Source: Rhipidocladum racemiflorum (lineage: Eukaryota; Streptophyta; Magnoliopsida; Poales; Poaceae). Taken from it: 64,000 bases of DNA. Within the stretch, counting starts at the first letter, position 1. Every line of letters starts with the position of its first letter. The notes beneath the pieces were generated by a model. It made no database searches. It saw only the letters and a program-made list of their open reading frames with translations, and was not told where the DNA came from. Positions 31,525 to 44,518 of the stretch are shown here, piece by piece. The stretch spans positions 18,399,914-18,463,913 of the forward strand of contig CM070588.1 in assembly GCA_036346355.1 (NCBI GenBank), given 5' to 3'. A program made the translations under genes and the position numbers.

Positions 31525-34500
31525 TGTGAGACCCTCACTTTTATGCTACAGTGCAAACATAAAAGCAAGGTTCTAATGTGCATACTGTACCATTCCCATG
31601 ATCAGTGGCTGGCACGCACAAAACACAATTTGGAATCACACCCATACAAAAGTTTCATATTTTATTACAGCGGAAGTATTGATACAATATGACCGAGAAG
31701 GTCAACTTAACTATAGCAAAAGAATCAGATGTCTTGTAGTTTGCCACATAATCCACAGGCAACTGACAAGGTAAAGCCTTAGAAAGAAATGTCGTCAATA
31801 ATCCCGTTTTCCTGCGTCGGAGTAATTGTCGAGATATCCTGTCTAAAAACAACAATAATAGCAAGGGTGAGTACGTTGCGTACTCAGCAAGACTTGTAGT
31901 GTTTGCAAAACCTGAATTATATGCAAGCTGAATAGAAAGTGGGTTTCTACGGTTGTTTTGCATAAAGCGAAATTTGAATTGTAAATACTGAATAATAGAG
32001 TGAAAGCGAAACTTGTAAAGAAAATGAAATAACAAGTATGTAAATACATAAATAATATGTAAGAATAACATAAACGAAATAAGAGACTCACATCCCTTCG
32101 TGAGTGAAATGAAACGTCCAATCCCATCATATGAAATATTATCTGAAGATTAAACTTTTGTCCACACAGGGCACAACAGCTGAATTCAACCTTGCCAACG
32201 TAATGTCAAGTATTGAATCATCTGTAAGGGTAAGCTCACCAAATCATTTTATAAAACAACTAACTAGTGTCAATTCGCCAAGTCGTCCATGACCGTGGAC
32301 ACGGCTATTCGAATAGTTTTAGACTCTGCAGAGTTGTACAGCTTTACCCACAAGATATGTTCTCCCTTTGTGGCAGATCATTAGCACACTTCCTTTGGTG
32401 TGCCGCCAGAGAGTTCATAACGAAACTGTTCGTTACTTGGACCTTAACTTTGCACTAGCCCGATGACGTTACCCCTGACTATGATGGAAGCAAACAAACG
32501 GTGAAGCAATAGTATTCAGGAGCCCGCGGCTCAAATGGTACAACAACAGCCCCAATTCATAGCCAGGCGTACACCGTTACAATGACAGATGCCAACACCT
32601 CAGTGATGACACCTCCCTCGAGCAAACCTATATCCGGAATGCCCGTGCTACAACTGCCTACCAATGTGCAAAGCTAATTCCCAAATAATTTAATAGGTTA
32701 AGACTGTCCCATTCCAGTACTTGTGGATGTACGGTTATACTTGGATCATGCAACACTACGTTCGGTCCTCAAAGTGACATGGGCGATACTCCCCCTATCT
32801 ACGTGCATTAATAATTGCACTTCCGGCTATTGCCAATAATCACCCACGTCGAAATCATAGTTTGACTTTCAGAAAAAATAAAACATTAGATTCATAATAA
32901 TCCATTAGGTTCAAGATTAAAGTTCACCAGGTTTATCATTTTTCTTCAATATGTCAAATATTCATTACGAACAGTAAAACCATCTGTTCGTATCCCAGTC
33001 TAAAGCATGGCTAAGCATATGCATGTAATAATCGAATATACCCATTTTGACATCAAGTGTCTATCCACGAGCTAGGGTTATCAAGGTTCACATATCAATG
33101 TCAATTGAGGAAGTTTATCAATGATAAGGTATATCTACCAGTACCCAAATACAATTTTATGGAACATAGCATATGTAAGCAAGTTTTAATCAACATTTTA
33201 GTTAATTATGAAGAATTAGGATCAATATGATCAAGGGGGTGCTTGCCTTGCTACTTGTTGTCTTTAGCGACGAAGTTGCAGATGTACTCTTTGGAGTCGA
33301 CGACGACGAAGTCCGAGACGTCGGATTCTACACGTCGTATAATGGAAAAGAATAACAAATAGCAAATAACACTTTCAATAAGGGCAAAAGGAAATCGGAT
33401 GAAAAATCAAATGACAAACATTACACGAAACAAGCATGGTCGGTTTGTGATTTCGTGCGCATGTATAATACCTTACGTGGAGACCTTTATGGTTATTATC
33501 GGTATGGGTTGAACAACACACATCATTTATTCTTTATGAATTATTTTATTTTATTTTACGAATTCAGGAAGCTAAGATTGTAATATTAATATACTATGAT
33601 TCATTTTCAGGGTATGTAGCTGCTTGTACTAATACTAATTAGTATATAAAATAGCAGGTGAGAAAGAGTAGATGTAAACTGCATGGTTAAACTTTGGCAT
33701 ATGTATCGATACTACAGATCTTATAATCGGTCTTACGTAGGGTCAAGTCTTTAATAGGATTCAGATGCAAAGCAATTTATAATATGAATGATTTTATATG
33801 AAACGAGACAGTAGAGCTTTAAGGAGTATTCCAAGGATGAATCTATAGATATTAGCGTTTATGATTTATTTATCGAGTAAAAGCATGGGTTAATCGAGAA
33901 TTAAGTGAATACTATTATCTAGGAATTTTTATAGATGGAACTAATTATGGATTACCCGAGCAAATTGTACACTTGCTTTCACAGGATTATGAGTATGCTA
34001 TGTATAGATATATTAAGTAAACATGCGTATTAACCAAGCTGGCTCAATGATACAAAACCCTTGCAAAATTAAGTATTCCTTTTCCTATAGTCATTTATTA
34101 CTTTCTTACCATCCTTTTTATTTTCCTTATTATAAAACAATCTGGCCTTAAGAGGACTGGTCCTTCGATTTATTTTATTTTAAAAATATATATATTCTTG
34201 TATTTGGAAAAACAAACTTTATTTGATTCAAGTTAAATTATTATTTGTATTTTTGTTAGTTGATTGTTTTCAACCATTTTACATGTATTAGAACATCTTT
34301 CCCTTTTATTTTCCAAGTTGGCTATTCATTCTCTCTCCATTTTTCTTATTTCCTCTCTCCCTCATCTCTTTGGTCGACTGAACTTTCCTCCTTCAGTCCT
34401 TCTAGCGTTTTCCCCAATCTCCCAATTTCCTCTTTCTCTGGCTCTACCCTACCCGGCCGATTCGCCCACGCTGCGCCCCAGGCTGGATCTTGTTTCCTCG

Positions 34501-37325
34501 GCTAGCCTTCACGCCGGCGCCGCGCTGCTCCTACCGGGACTTCCTCTTCTCGGGCCGTCGCTGCCTCCGGCTACCACCGTCTTTCGCGGAGGAAAGCTTC
34601 CGCCGCCGAGCTGGTGCTTGGGCTCCTTCGGCACGCACCTGTGGCCCGTGCCTCGCCATCTCACCGATCCGATCCCTAACCTCGGCTCCTTCTGGTTTTT
34701 ACCTCCCTCTCTTTCTTTCTGATAACTAGCAACACTACCCTTCTTATTGCTTATTAGGTGAACCATGGCTTAGAGGTAGGGTTCATGCTTTGGATTACTA
34801 TTTACTTTCACCGGCTTATCTACTGTCGATCTCTACTCCCTTTTGCCTTTGCCGAATGCAGCTAAATGTGATGCATAAACTTTAATATTTGCAATAGGGT
34901 AGGTTTTGATCTGACTCAAAATTATTTCTTACACTTGTTTTCTGGATTAATTGGCTGTATTAGGTAGTTTTTAATTATTGATTTGATGTCTGTTACTGTG
35001 GGGTAAATGAAATAGTTAAGAGTTTTGATGAAGCAAGAGACTTTGATCCCTAGTAGACTATGTATAGAATAAGGTTTTTCTTGGTTCTGCATGATCTAAT
35101 GGCTTGTATGGATTAGTAATAGCCTCTGTTTTTTTTTGAAACGCTTATTCTCAAGCATGGCCAATCTAAACTGCTTAATATGTAAATGGAATTGATATGG
35201 AGCATGAACTTGAATACTTAAAGTAATATACTGATGATTTGCATGTATAAAGTCTAGTGTAGTGTTAGCATGCATATATTAAACCTTAGTGTAAATACCT
35301 CAATGCAGTTCTTACCCCTTTTAGATGTTCCAGTTATTAGATAGTGCTATCCAGACACATATTCTGGTTAATAAGTGACTAGTATCTCTCAAATTGTTGG
35401 ATTCCTTTGAGCTACAGAGGACAACATGTATTGGATTTTATTAATTTGTTGATGTGTAAGTGTCCTGATATCGTGAGAACTATTTGTGTTATGCTCCAAC
35501 ATATAATAACTTGGTTATACACAAAATCTGCTTATATAATTTTGTTTCTTGCTAGGACCCGAGATGATTCCCTAATATGGATTTAGGGTATGTTAGCAGT
35601 GGCTTCGACTGGTTTTCGAGTCAGATGATAATTCTGACGCCATTGATTGCTTAATGGCTTTGATTAAAAACTGATGGATCATGATCTAAGTATATGAACC
35701 GAGGGATTGGATGTCATGATCTGTGAATATTTGTGAGTGGATGGGTTGGCTTAGTAAACGATGAATTGGTACTAGGCCATACAGTGGAATCATATTTGGT
35801 CGATGAAGAATATAATAATGTGGATTACAAAACAAATGATCTGTGTGTTGGATGGCTCGCGATGATGCCCTAGACCTTACCGTCTTGTGGGGAGTACAAG
35901 TAAGTTTCTAGGAGCATGCGATGCAACCCCCACAACATCAAAAATACTCTGAGACCAACCTTCCTCTAAAGTATCTAATTATCTCGAGTTGTTACTACTT
36001 TTAGTTCTATAGCTGAAACTACTGCAAGCATACGAGTAAATATCGATGGTAGTGATGCTGAGATAAAAGGATGGTTACCTTATTGATTCGAGGTTCATGG
36101 TCTCCTGGCCATGGTCAGCTTCGACGTTGGCTCGTATGGGGGCTAAGCTCTTGATGTCCTGTTTTTCTGGGGGCTCTACTTTGGAGACTTAGTTCTTGGC
36201 AAATAGCTTGCTTTGTTTGCCCATTGGGTAAGACTTGCTTTTTGATTTCTGGAATGAGACTTGGTTGGTTTATATAGCATGGCAGTGGTGGTTCAATAGA
36301 GTTTGAACGGGCCTTTGTTCTTGCGGCTGGAGTGATGGCAAATTTATTACCCCTGTCAGTACATTCATCCTAGTCTTAACTCATGCTTGGACGGCTGGTT
36401 AATGGTGCGCCTGTGGCTTAGTTTTAACCTTGCTTGGCCGGCTGGGGTTGCTCTGGAGGTTTCGGTTGGGATTGCCTTATCCTAATCATGTAAAATATTT
36501 TAACATTGTGGCTGCCGACCTGATCTGGTATGCTTTGGGTTTGGCTGGGTTGTGGGCGTGACTTCTACTGGTTTCTGGAAATGGTTGTGCTGTCCTCCTA
36601 TGCACAGTAGTCTTGCCTTATCTTTTCTGCTGTGGTCTTTTACTGATTCTTGAGGTAAAATATTTCTACCTCACGACATTTTACGAATATTTGTGTCTAC
36701 GGCTTAACAGGTTTGTATATTGCCGAATGATGCAAAAACAAATCGCGAGAGGAGCCAGATTGGCCCCCGGACAATCTAGGGTACCTCACTGAGCGATCAA
36801 ACTTGGCTGACGGCAATTCTTTCTCTTTTCTATTTACTGTTCTTAATTTAATGCATTCATTCTATTATTCCTATACATGTGTAGTTAAATGTGCAGGTTC
36901 ACAAAATGCAGATCAAGACAGTACAAAGATCATAGCATAGGGTCTTGTAGTTTATATCCTTATGATGTAATCGGACTTGTAATCTAATGATTGTATTGAG
37001 TTGTATTCCAGATAATTGTTGTATGTCTTTGTGAGAATCGTTGTAACTCTTATGAATTGTAAATGTGAACTACGATGTATCAATAAAGTTTGTGTTGCAG
37101 TTCAATTCTTTGATTCAATCCTTTGTAATGATTGTTTCTGATCAGCAAATGGCAATTGGTTTATTTTATCTTCTTACCATTTTCTTTTGTAACTTTTTCT
37201 TTTTCTAATTTCAGGAATTCAATTATCTTTTACAAAAGCTTTTAAACTTGCTGAAATATATTAATAAATCAAATTCACATTTATATATTTTTTTTTACTG
37301 TTTAAATTAAATCAGGGATGTTACA
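31525..37325 (-). repeat. 3' LTR of element C, giant LTR (5801 bp)
   Basis: On the plus strand it runs from TGTGAGACCCTC to GGGATGTTACA; on its own strand TGTAACATCCC to GGTCTCACA. Its first 3.8 kb are repeated at 40721-44518 with few differences. Its minus-strand end part is related to the LTRs of A, B and D: the block CGGCTATTCGAATAG...CTCTGCAGAG...TTTACCCACAAGAT (32300-32360) is shared. It therefore belongs to a related chromovirus family. A GC-rich, pyrimidine-led block at about 34300-34760 is described separately. No convincing open frame lies inside. Confidence 0.88.
34264..34766. other. GC-rich block inside the C LTR
   Basis: After an AT-rich stretch with TATATATATATTC-like sequence (34184-34197) comes a pyrimidine-rich run (TCTCTCTCC, TTTCCTCTCTCCCTCATCTC) and then 300 bp of GC-rich sequence with CGCC and CCGG motifs on the plus strand. 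It looks like the 5' part of a plant gene in the orientation opposite to element C. An open frame of about 150 codons exists, but it is not maintained in the second LTR copy (43464-43943), so I do not call a gene. The block is present in both LTRs. Confidence 0.4.
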
Positions 37326-37340
37326 GACTACCCCCCTAAC
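37326..37340 (-). promoter_or_regulatory. Polypurine tract of element C
   Basis: GACTACCCCCCTAAC on the plus strand, a G-rich purine tract on the element's strand, next to the LTR end. It is followed by ATCTCGTCCCCGAGATTC, which is also conserved at the same place in A, B, D and E. Confidence 0.75.
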
Positions 37341-39800
37341 AGGTATCTCGTCCCCGAGATTCGCAGGGTTAAAAGGGTGAGTGGAAGTTGGATTCTAAAG
37401 TGATTTGCTACTTTCTCGGAAAGATACAATGATCAATTTGCACATCAAGAATTTTCTGAATTGATAAGATTTGAGGGTAGGCAAAGATCTTCATTAATTT
37501 GAGATATAAAGAAGATAATACAGACTTCGAATGGATGAGGTGGCAATTTAGCTTATATGCCATCTCGCTTAGCTTTTAGTAATCGGATATCGTTCAATAG
37601 GTCGAAGAAACATATCTTTGCGGATTTGAAAATGACAACCTCTGCGAAGTTGTGAAATCCTTAGGTTTACATGATTACTGAGTTCATATCAACGATGGTT
37701 GACACAACTCGGTTGGGATTAAGTTTTTTTTTTTTTTTTTTACTTGACTTCTGATCATGTCAACTTGCTTTTGGGTTTCCTGAATAGAATTTAATCTAAA
37801 GAACTTTTTATTTACTTCATACCAAAGAAAAGGGTTAGGTTATGCACTTTTCTTTTGTAAAGTTCTTCAAAAGGTAAAATTTTGAAGGCTTGGTTGAAAA
37901 CTATTTTGTAGGAGATGAAAGCATAGCTTCTCCTTGTTAGTGCTATATGATAGCACACAAGTTCTCAACATGTCCTCCAATACTTCGGTTTACTTTATTT
38001 GCTTGTCTATTAGAGGGTGATAAGTTGTTCTGGGATTCAGCTTAGCCCTTAACAATTTTTGCAAACTTTTTCGAAGTTATATTATGAATTAGAGATAATT
38101 GTCCATGGAAATTCTAAGAAGATGGACAATATTTTCTAGACAAGGCTCTGGAAACATTGTCATTTTGATGCGTGGTTTCGATCGGGATAAAATGAACAAC
38201 CTTATTTATCCAATCGGCGATAACTAATACGGAATTATGCCTTTTTCTGGTTCTGGATGACCAGTGATGAAATCCATATAAGTATCATTCCACTTTTATT
38301 CGGAAATTGGAAAGGATTGTGAAAGACTAGCAGTGAATTGGTGTTCGACTTTGATTTGCTGACATATGTCACATTTTGCAACATAGTTGGCAATATCCTT
38401 TGTCATGTCGGATCACTAATTTACCTGCAGTAGGCTTTCTATGCAGAAATGTCTTATCTGGACTTTTATCATCCCGTATTCAACTTTCTGCTTAAGCTCT
38501 TCAAATTTTTGGATATTGATCCATCCTTAAGCTTGCTTTAATTTGAGCTTTAGGATTTAGCTACACCTAAATGTTAGTAGCAAATACTCCTTTGGCTACT
38601 CCCAAATTAAGCTTCTGGAATTATTTTATCAATTCAGACTGATCGGTAGGAGTTGATACGAAAATGCAATGAGATTTATGGTTTAGAGCATTAGTTACGA
38701 CATTAACCTTACCAGATAGTGATAACCATTAAGGCCGTAACCTTTTATTTGCTCCCACCACCCTCCTTGCTTGAGATTGAGGTCTAATTTAGTGAAGGAT
38801 TGTTTCAAGCTCTTATGATCTGTTTAAAAAAAACTGCATCAATTACTGACGAGGTAATGATGCCAAATTTTAAGAGCGTGAACAATTGCAACTAGTTCCA
38901 GATCATGAGTAGGATGGTCGAGCTCATGAAGTCAGGGTTGACAAAAAGCGTTCGTAAGCTCGAATAGCATCATAGTCGACCAAGTTGTCGATGCTAGGGA
39001 AGAAGTATTGATAGAGATGTCATTCAGAGTATGATAATTCATGCATAAGCGTAAACTACCATTCTTTTTATTGACAAAAAGAATAGGGATATCTCAGGGA
39101 GAAAGTTGAGACGAACAAACTTTGTTGCCAATTATTCCTTAGGTTACTTCTGGTGTATAATGAGTTCACTAGGTTTGGATAAAATAAGTTTAGGAATTTG
39201 ATGCCCTTTTAGATTCGTGGAAATGACTTTGGGGATTGTGGTAAGATTTCTTGAAGTTGAGGATAGTGTAGAGCATGAGTCCACCTGGAATAGGTAATGC
39301 TATTGATGTAAATGAAATTGATTAGCATGTTTGAAATAGCAAGAGGTTGCTTGTCAAACTTATTGATCTAATGAGCAAAGAATGACTATGTTTGAGATGC
39401 TTGTTCATTGGAACTATTGATGAATGGGTGGATAGTTAGGATAGAAAGGACAAGATCCGATTGGGTTATAAGGCAACATTTTGTTCCCTAAAAATTTTGT
39501 TAAATAGAGTTTCTATAGTTTAGAAGAGATGAGGTAGTTGATTTGGGCCTACTTTCCATTCGATACAATTTGACATTGCTATTATTGATCAAGATAGTCT
39601 CGTCGTGAATTTTCAACCCAAAGGTTTAACATTCGCGAGCAATCTTTTACAGAATTTCATCACAATGACTAACAATACAAAAGATCGCATTCAAGACTAA
39701 CACATAAAGAAATATTTAAGCTTCCAATCATTATTCTATTTTTAAACTCTTTTATTTAACCAAACAATATTTAGTTCTATATGATGTGACTTAACATTGT
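37341..39800 (-). pseudogene. pol: Strongly decayed pol of element C
   Basis: Read on the minus strand, pol can still be recognised in pieces: GPY/F-like text IAYKLKLPP-type near 37540, the integrase segment MDFITGHPEPEKG near 38230-38280, the zinc-binding ANYVAKCDICQQIKVEH near 38340-38400, RNase H KSLKQSFTKLDLNLKQ near 38760-38830, and the reverse transcriptase segment VNKKNGSLRLCMN near 39040-39090. The pieces are in order but separated by stops and frameshifts throughout. No frame longer than about 70 codons has the right content. This is very different from the nearly identical LTRs around it. Confidence 0.75.
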
Positions 39801-40704
39801 GATTCCTTTCCGAAGTAAGGTGACAAGGTGGAGATTCTTTAGTTTTAGAAATTGGGGTAGTTGTTACTTTTGAAAGAAACTGGGTAGTAACTAACTTATA
39901 GTAACTTAGTTATTTTTCTACTATTGCCAGTATGGTGAGGTATTAGTGTTGACTCTTCTATAAGCGGTATAAGCTCAAGCACAATTGAGGTGACGATAAT
40001 AATTATGATATTAGTTCCTTTGTGGTTAGGTTCAAAGAGAGTTCATGCTGTCTAGCGCGAATAGCATGGGAACAAAAGGCATTATTATTTATGTGGTGGA
40101 GTTTGCGTATGCGGAAAAATAGTTTTCAGCATACTTCATGGGCTATGGTATAATTAAGGAGGTCACCATGTTTTTTAGCAACTATTGGCTTTATTTATAA
40201 GATACAGGGGAGATTAATTAATATACAGGTGAGAAGTCTTCCTGAGGTAGTTGGCGTGTATGTTGTAGTCTTCCTTGGTGGCATAGAGAGATGAATAGCG
40301 CTATATCACCGACATCCTAAAGCTGGTGACAGCGATGCCCTATGTGTTTTAACAGTCAACAGAGACCGTTAAATTATTTTAAAAAGGATTCATTAGCAGT
40401 ATTTAATATGAACCTAGATAAGAGGAAGAATCCTTATAGAAGGGCAAGAATATAGAAGTGAGGGAAAGAAAGTCCTATAGAAAGGAAAAAGTATGTAGAG
40501 ATAGGAAAAGTAATTTCCTATGGAAGGAAAGAATATATAGAGATTCCAATTGGAGAGGAAAGATTTTATAACAGATAAGATGAGAAAAGAGAAGGTTAAT
40601 AACATATATAGCAATCTTTCATTCCTAAATATAGAATTGTCTAATCCAAATTTTAAAGTTTTATCTAACGACCATTCTAACTAAGGTTTGCCTGCAGTCA
40701 GCAT
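39801..40704 (-). other. Non-coding remainder of element C's internal region
   Basis: Where ORF0 and gag should be, no homologue is visible, and there is not enough room for both. The part next to the PBS (about 40410-40580) is rich in purine repeats such as AAGGAAAGAATATATAGAG. Confidence 0.55.
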
Positions 40705-40717
40705 GGCTCTGATACCA
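40705..40717 (-). promoter_or_regulatory. Primer binding site of element C
   Basis: GGCTCTGATACCA on the plus strand is TGGTATCAGAGCC on the element's strand, three bases from the LTR. It fixes the orientation of C as minus and shows that replication signals are intact despite the dead pol. Confidence 0.9.
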
Positions 40718-40720
40718 AAC

Positions 40721-43700
40721 TGTAAGACCCTCACTTTTATGCTACAGTGCAAACATAAAAGCAAGGTTCTAATGTGCATACTGTACCATTCCCATGATCA
40801 GTGGCTGGCACGCACAAAACACAATTTGGAATCACAACCATACAAAAGTTTCATATTTTATTACAGCGGAAGTATTGATACAATATGACCGAGAAGGTCA
40901 ACTTAACTATAGAAAAAGAATCAGATGTCTTGTAGTTTGCCACATAATCCACAGGCAACTGACAAGGTAAAGCCTTAGAAAGAAATGTCGTCAATAATCC
41001 CGTTTTCCTGCGTCGGAGTAATTGTCGAGATATCCTGTCTAAAAACAACAATAATAGCAAGGGTGAGTACGTTGCGTACTCAGCAAGACTTGTAGTGTTT
41101 GCAAAACCTGAATTATATGAAATATAAATAGAAAGTGGGTTTCTACGGTTGTTTTGCATAAAGTGAAATTTGAATTGTAAATACTGAATAATAGAGTGAA
41201 AGCGAAACTTGTAAAGAAAATGAAATAACAAGTATGTAAATACATAAATAATATGTAAGAATAACATAAACGAAATAAGAGACTCACATCCCTTCGTGAG
41301 TGAAATGAAACGTCCAATCCCATCATATGAAATATTATCTGAAGATTAAACTTTTGTCCACACAGGGCACAACAGCTGAATTCAACCTTGCCAACGTAAT
41401 GTCAAGTATTGAATCATCTGTAAGGGTAAGCTCACCAAATCATTTTATAAAACAACTAACTAGTGTCAGTTCGCCAAGTCGTCCATGACCGTGGACACGG
41501 CTATTCGAATAGTTTTAGACTCTGCAGAGTTGTACAGCTTTACCCACAAGATATGTTCTCCCTTTGTGGCAGATCATTAGCACACTTCCTTTGGTGTGCC
41601 GCCAGAGAGTTCATAACGAAACTGTTCGTTACTTGGACCTTAACTTTGCACTAGCCCGATGACGTTACCCCTGACTATGATGGAAGCAAACAAACGGTGA
41701 AGCAATAGTATTCAGGAGCCCGCGGCTCAAATGGTACAACAACAGCCCCAATTCATAGCCAGGCGTACACCGTTACAACGACAGATGCCAACACCTCGGT
41801 GATGACACCTCCCTCGAGCAAACCTATATCCGGAATGCCCGTGCTACAACTGCCTACCAATGTGCAAAGCTAATTCCCAAATAATTTAATAGGTTAAGAC
41901 TGTCCCATTCCAGTACTTGTGGATGTACGGTTATACTTGGATCATGCAACACTACGTTCGGTCCTCAAAGTGACATGGGCGATACTCCCCCTATCTACGT
42001 GCATTAATAATTGCACTTCCGGCTATTGCCAATAATCACCCACGTCGAAATCATAGTTTGACTTTCAGAAAGAATAAAACATTAGATTCATAATAATCCA
42101 TCAGGTTCAAGATTAAAGTTCACCAGGTTTATCATTTTTCTTCAATATGTCAAATATTCATTACGAACAGTAAAACCATCTGTTCGTATCCCAGTCTAAA
42201 GCATGGCTAAGCATATGCATGTAATAATCGAATATACCCATTTTGACATCAAGTGTCTATCCACGAGCTAGGGTTATCAAGGTTCACATATCAATGTCAA
42301 TTGAGGAAGTTTATCAATGATAAGGTATATCTACCAGTACCCAAATACAATTTTATGGAACATAGCATATGTAAGCAAGTTTTAATCAACATTTTAGTTA
42401 ATTATGAAGAATTAGGATCAATATGATCAAGGGGGTGCTTGCCTTGCTACTTGTTGTCTTTAGCGACGAAGTTGCAGATGTACTCTTTGGAGTCGACGAC
42501 GACGAAGTCCGAGATGTCGGATTCTACACGTCGTATAATGGAAAAGAATAACAAATAGCAAATAACACTTTCAATAAGGGCAAAAGGAAATCGGATGAAA
42601 AATCAAATGACAAACATTACACGAAACAAGCATGGTCGGTTTGTGATTTCGTGCGCATGTATAATACCTTACGTGGAGACCTTTATGGTTATTATCGGTA
42701 TGGGTTGAACAACACACATCATTTATTCTTTATGAATTATTTTATTTTATTTTACGAATTCAGGAAGCTAAGATTGTAATATTAATATACTATGATTCAT
42801 TTTCAGGGTATGTAGCTGCTTGTACTAATACTAATTAGTATATAAAATAGCAGGTGAGAAAGAGTAGATGTAAACTGCATGGTTAAACTTTGGCATATGT
42901 ATCGATACTACAGATCTTATAATCGGTCTTACGTAGGGTCAAGTCTTTAATAGGATTCAGATGCAAAGCAATTTATAATATGAATGATTTTATATGACAC
43001 GAGACAGTAGAGCTTTAAGGAGTATTCCAAGGATGAATCTATAGATATTAGCGTTTATGATTTATTTATCGAGTAAAAGCATGGGTTAATCGAGAATTAA
43101 GTGAATACTATTATCTAGGAATTTTTTTATAGACTGGAACTAATTATGGATTACCCCGAGCAAATTGTACACTTGCTTTCACAGGATTATGAGTATGCTA
43201 TGTATAGATATATTAAGTAAACATGCGTATTAACCAAGCTGGCTCAATGATACAAAACCCTTGCAAAATTAAGTATTCCTTTTCCTATAGTCATTTATTA
43301 CTTTCTTACCATCCTTTTTATTTTCCTTATTATAAAACAATCTGGCCTTAAGAGGACTGGTCCTTCGATTTATTTTATTTTAAAAATATATATATTCTTG
43401 TATTTGGAAAAACAAACTTTATTTGATTCAAGTTAAATTATTATTTGTATTTTTGTTAGTTGATTGTTTTCAACCATTTTACATGTATTAGAACATCTTT
43501 CCCTTTTATTTTCCAAGTTGGCTATTCATTCTCTCTCCATTTTTCTTATTTCCTCTCTCCCTCATCTCTTTGGTCGACTGAACTTTCCTCCTTCAGTCCT
43601 TCTAGCGTTTTCCCCAATCTCCCAATTTCCTCTTTCTCTGGCTCTACCCTACCCGGCCGATTCGCCCACGCTGCGCCCCAGGCTGGATCTTGTTTCCTCG

Positions 43701-44518
43701 GCTAGCCTTCACGCGGCGCTTGTGCTGCTACCGACTTCCTCTTCTCGGGCCGTCAGCTGCCTCAGGCTACCACCGTCTTCAGCGGAGGAAAGCTTCCGCC
43801 GAGCCTGGTGCTTGGGCTCCTTCGGTCTTTTGTGGCCCGTGCCTCGGCATCTCACCGATCCGTCCCCTAACCTTGGTTCACTCTGGTTTTACCTTCCCTT
43901 TCTCTTTAATAATGGTAACACTACCCTTCTTATTGCTTATTAGGTGAACCATGGCTTAGAGGTAGGGTTCATGCTTTGGATTACTATTTACTTTCACGGC
44001 TTATCTCATCGCCGATCTCTACTCCCTTTTGCCTTTGCCGAATGCAGCTAAATGTGATGCATAAACTTTAATATTTGCAATAGGGTAGGTTTTGATCTGA
44101 CTCAAAATTATTTCTTACACTTGTTTTCTGGATTAATTGGCTGTATTAGGTAGTTTTTAATTATTGATTTGATGTCTGTTACTGTGGGGTAAATGAAATA
44201 GTTAAGAGTTTTGATGAAGCAAGAGACTTTGATCCCTAGTAGACTATGTATAGAATAAGGTTTTTCTTGGTTCTGCATGATCTAATGGCTTGTATGGATT
44301 AGTAATAGCCTCTGTTTTTTTTTGAAACGCTTATTCTCAAGCATGGCCAATCTAAACTGCTTAATATGTAAATGGAATTGATATGGAGCATGAACTTGAA
44401 TACTCAAAGTAATATACTGATGATTTGCATGTGTAAAGTCTAGAGTAGTGTTAGCATGCATATATTAAACCTTAGTGTAAATACCTCAATGCAGTTCTTA
44501 CCCCTTTTAGATGTTCTA
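40721..44518 (-). repeat. 5' LTR of element C, cut by element D
   Basis: Starts TGTAAGACCCTC and follows 31525-35329 nearly base for base (3798 against 3805 bp). Differences are scattered single bases plus a cluster of indels in the GC-rich block (43700-43920 against 34500-34730). It is cut at ATGTTCTA by the LTR of element D. The matching continuation (from 35330 in the other LTR) does not appear later in the window. Confidence 0.9.

Noticed and set aside
31655..32130. Minus-strand frames of about 95 and 138 codons in the C LTR, repeated at 40851-41326
   Set aside because: They repeat because the LTR repeats; content is low complexity (Phe, Leu, Tyr) and matches no family, and the two frames overlap each other.
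34264..34722. A 152-codon frame in the C LTR as a possible captured gene
   Set aside because: The homologous frame in the second LTR (43464-43943) diverges by indels in the second half, and the sequence has no domain; I kept the block only as an observation.
37725..37742. Poly-T run in element C as a possible retroposon tail
   Set aside because: No LINE or SINE sequence or target duplication beside it; a simple homopolymer in decayed pol.
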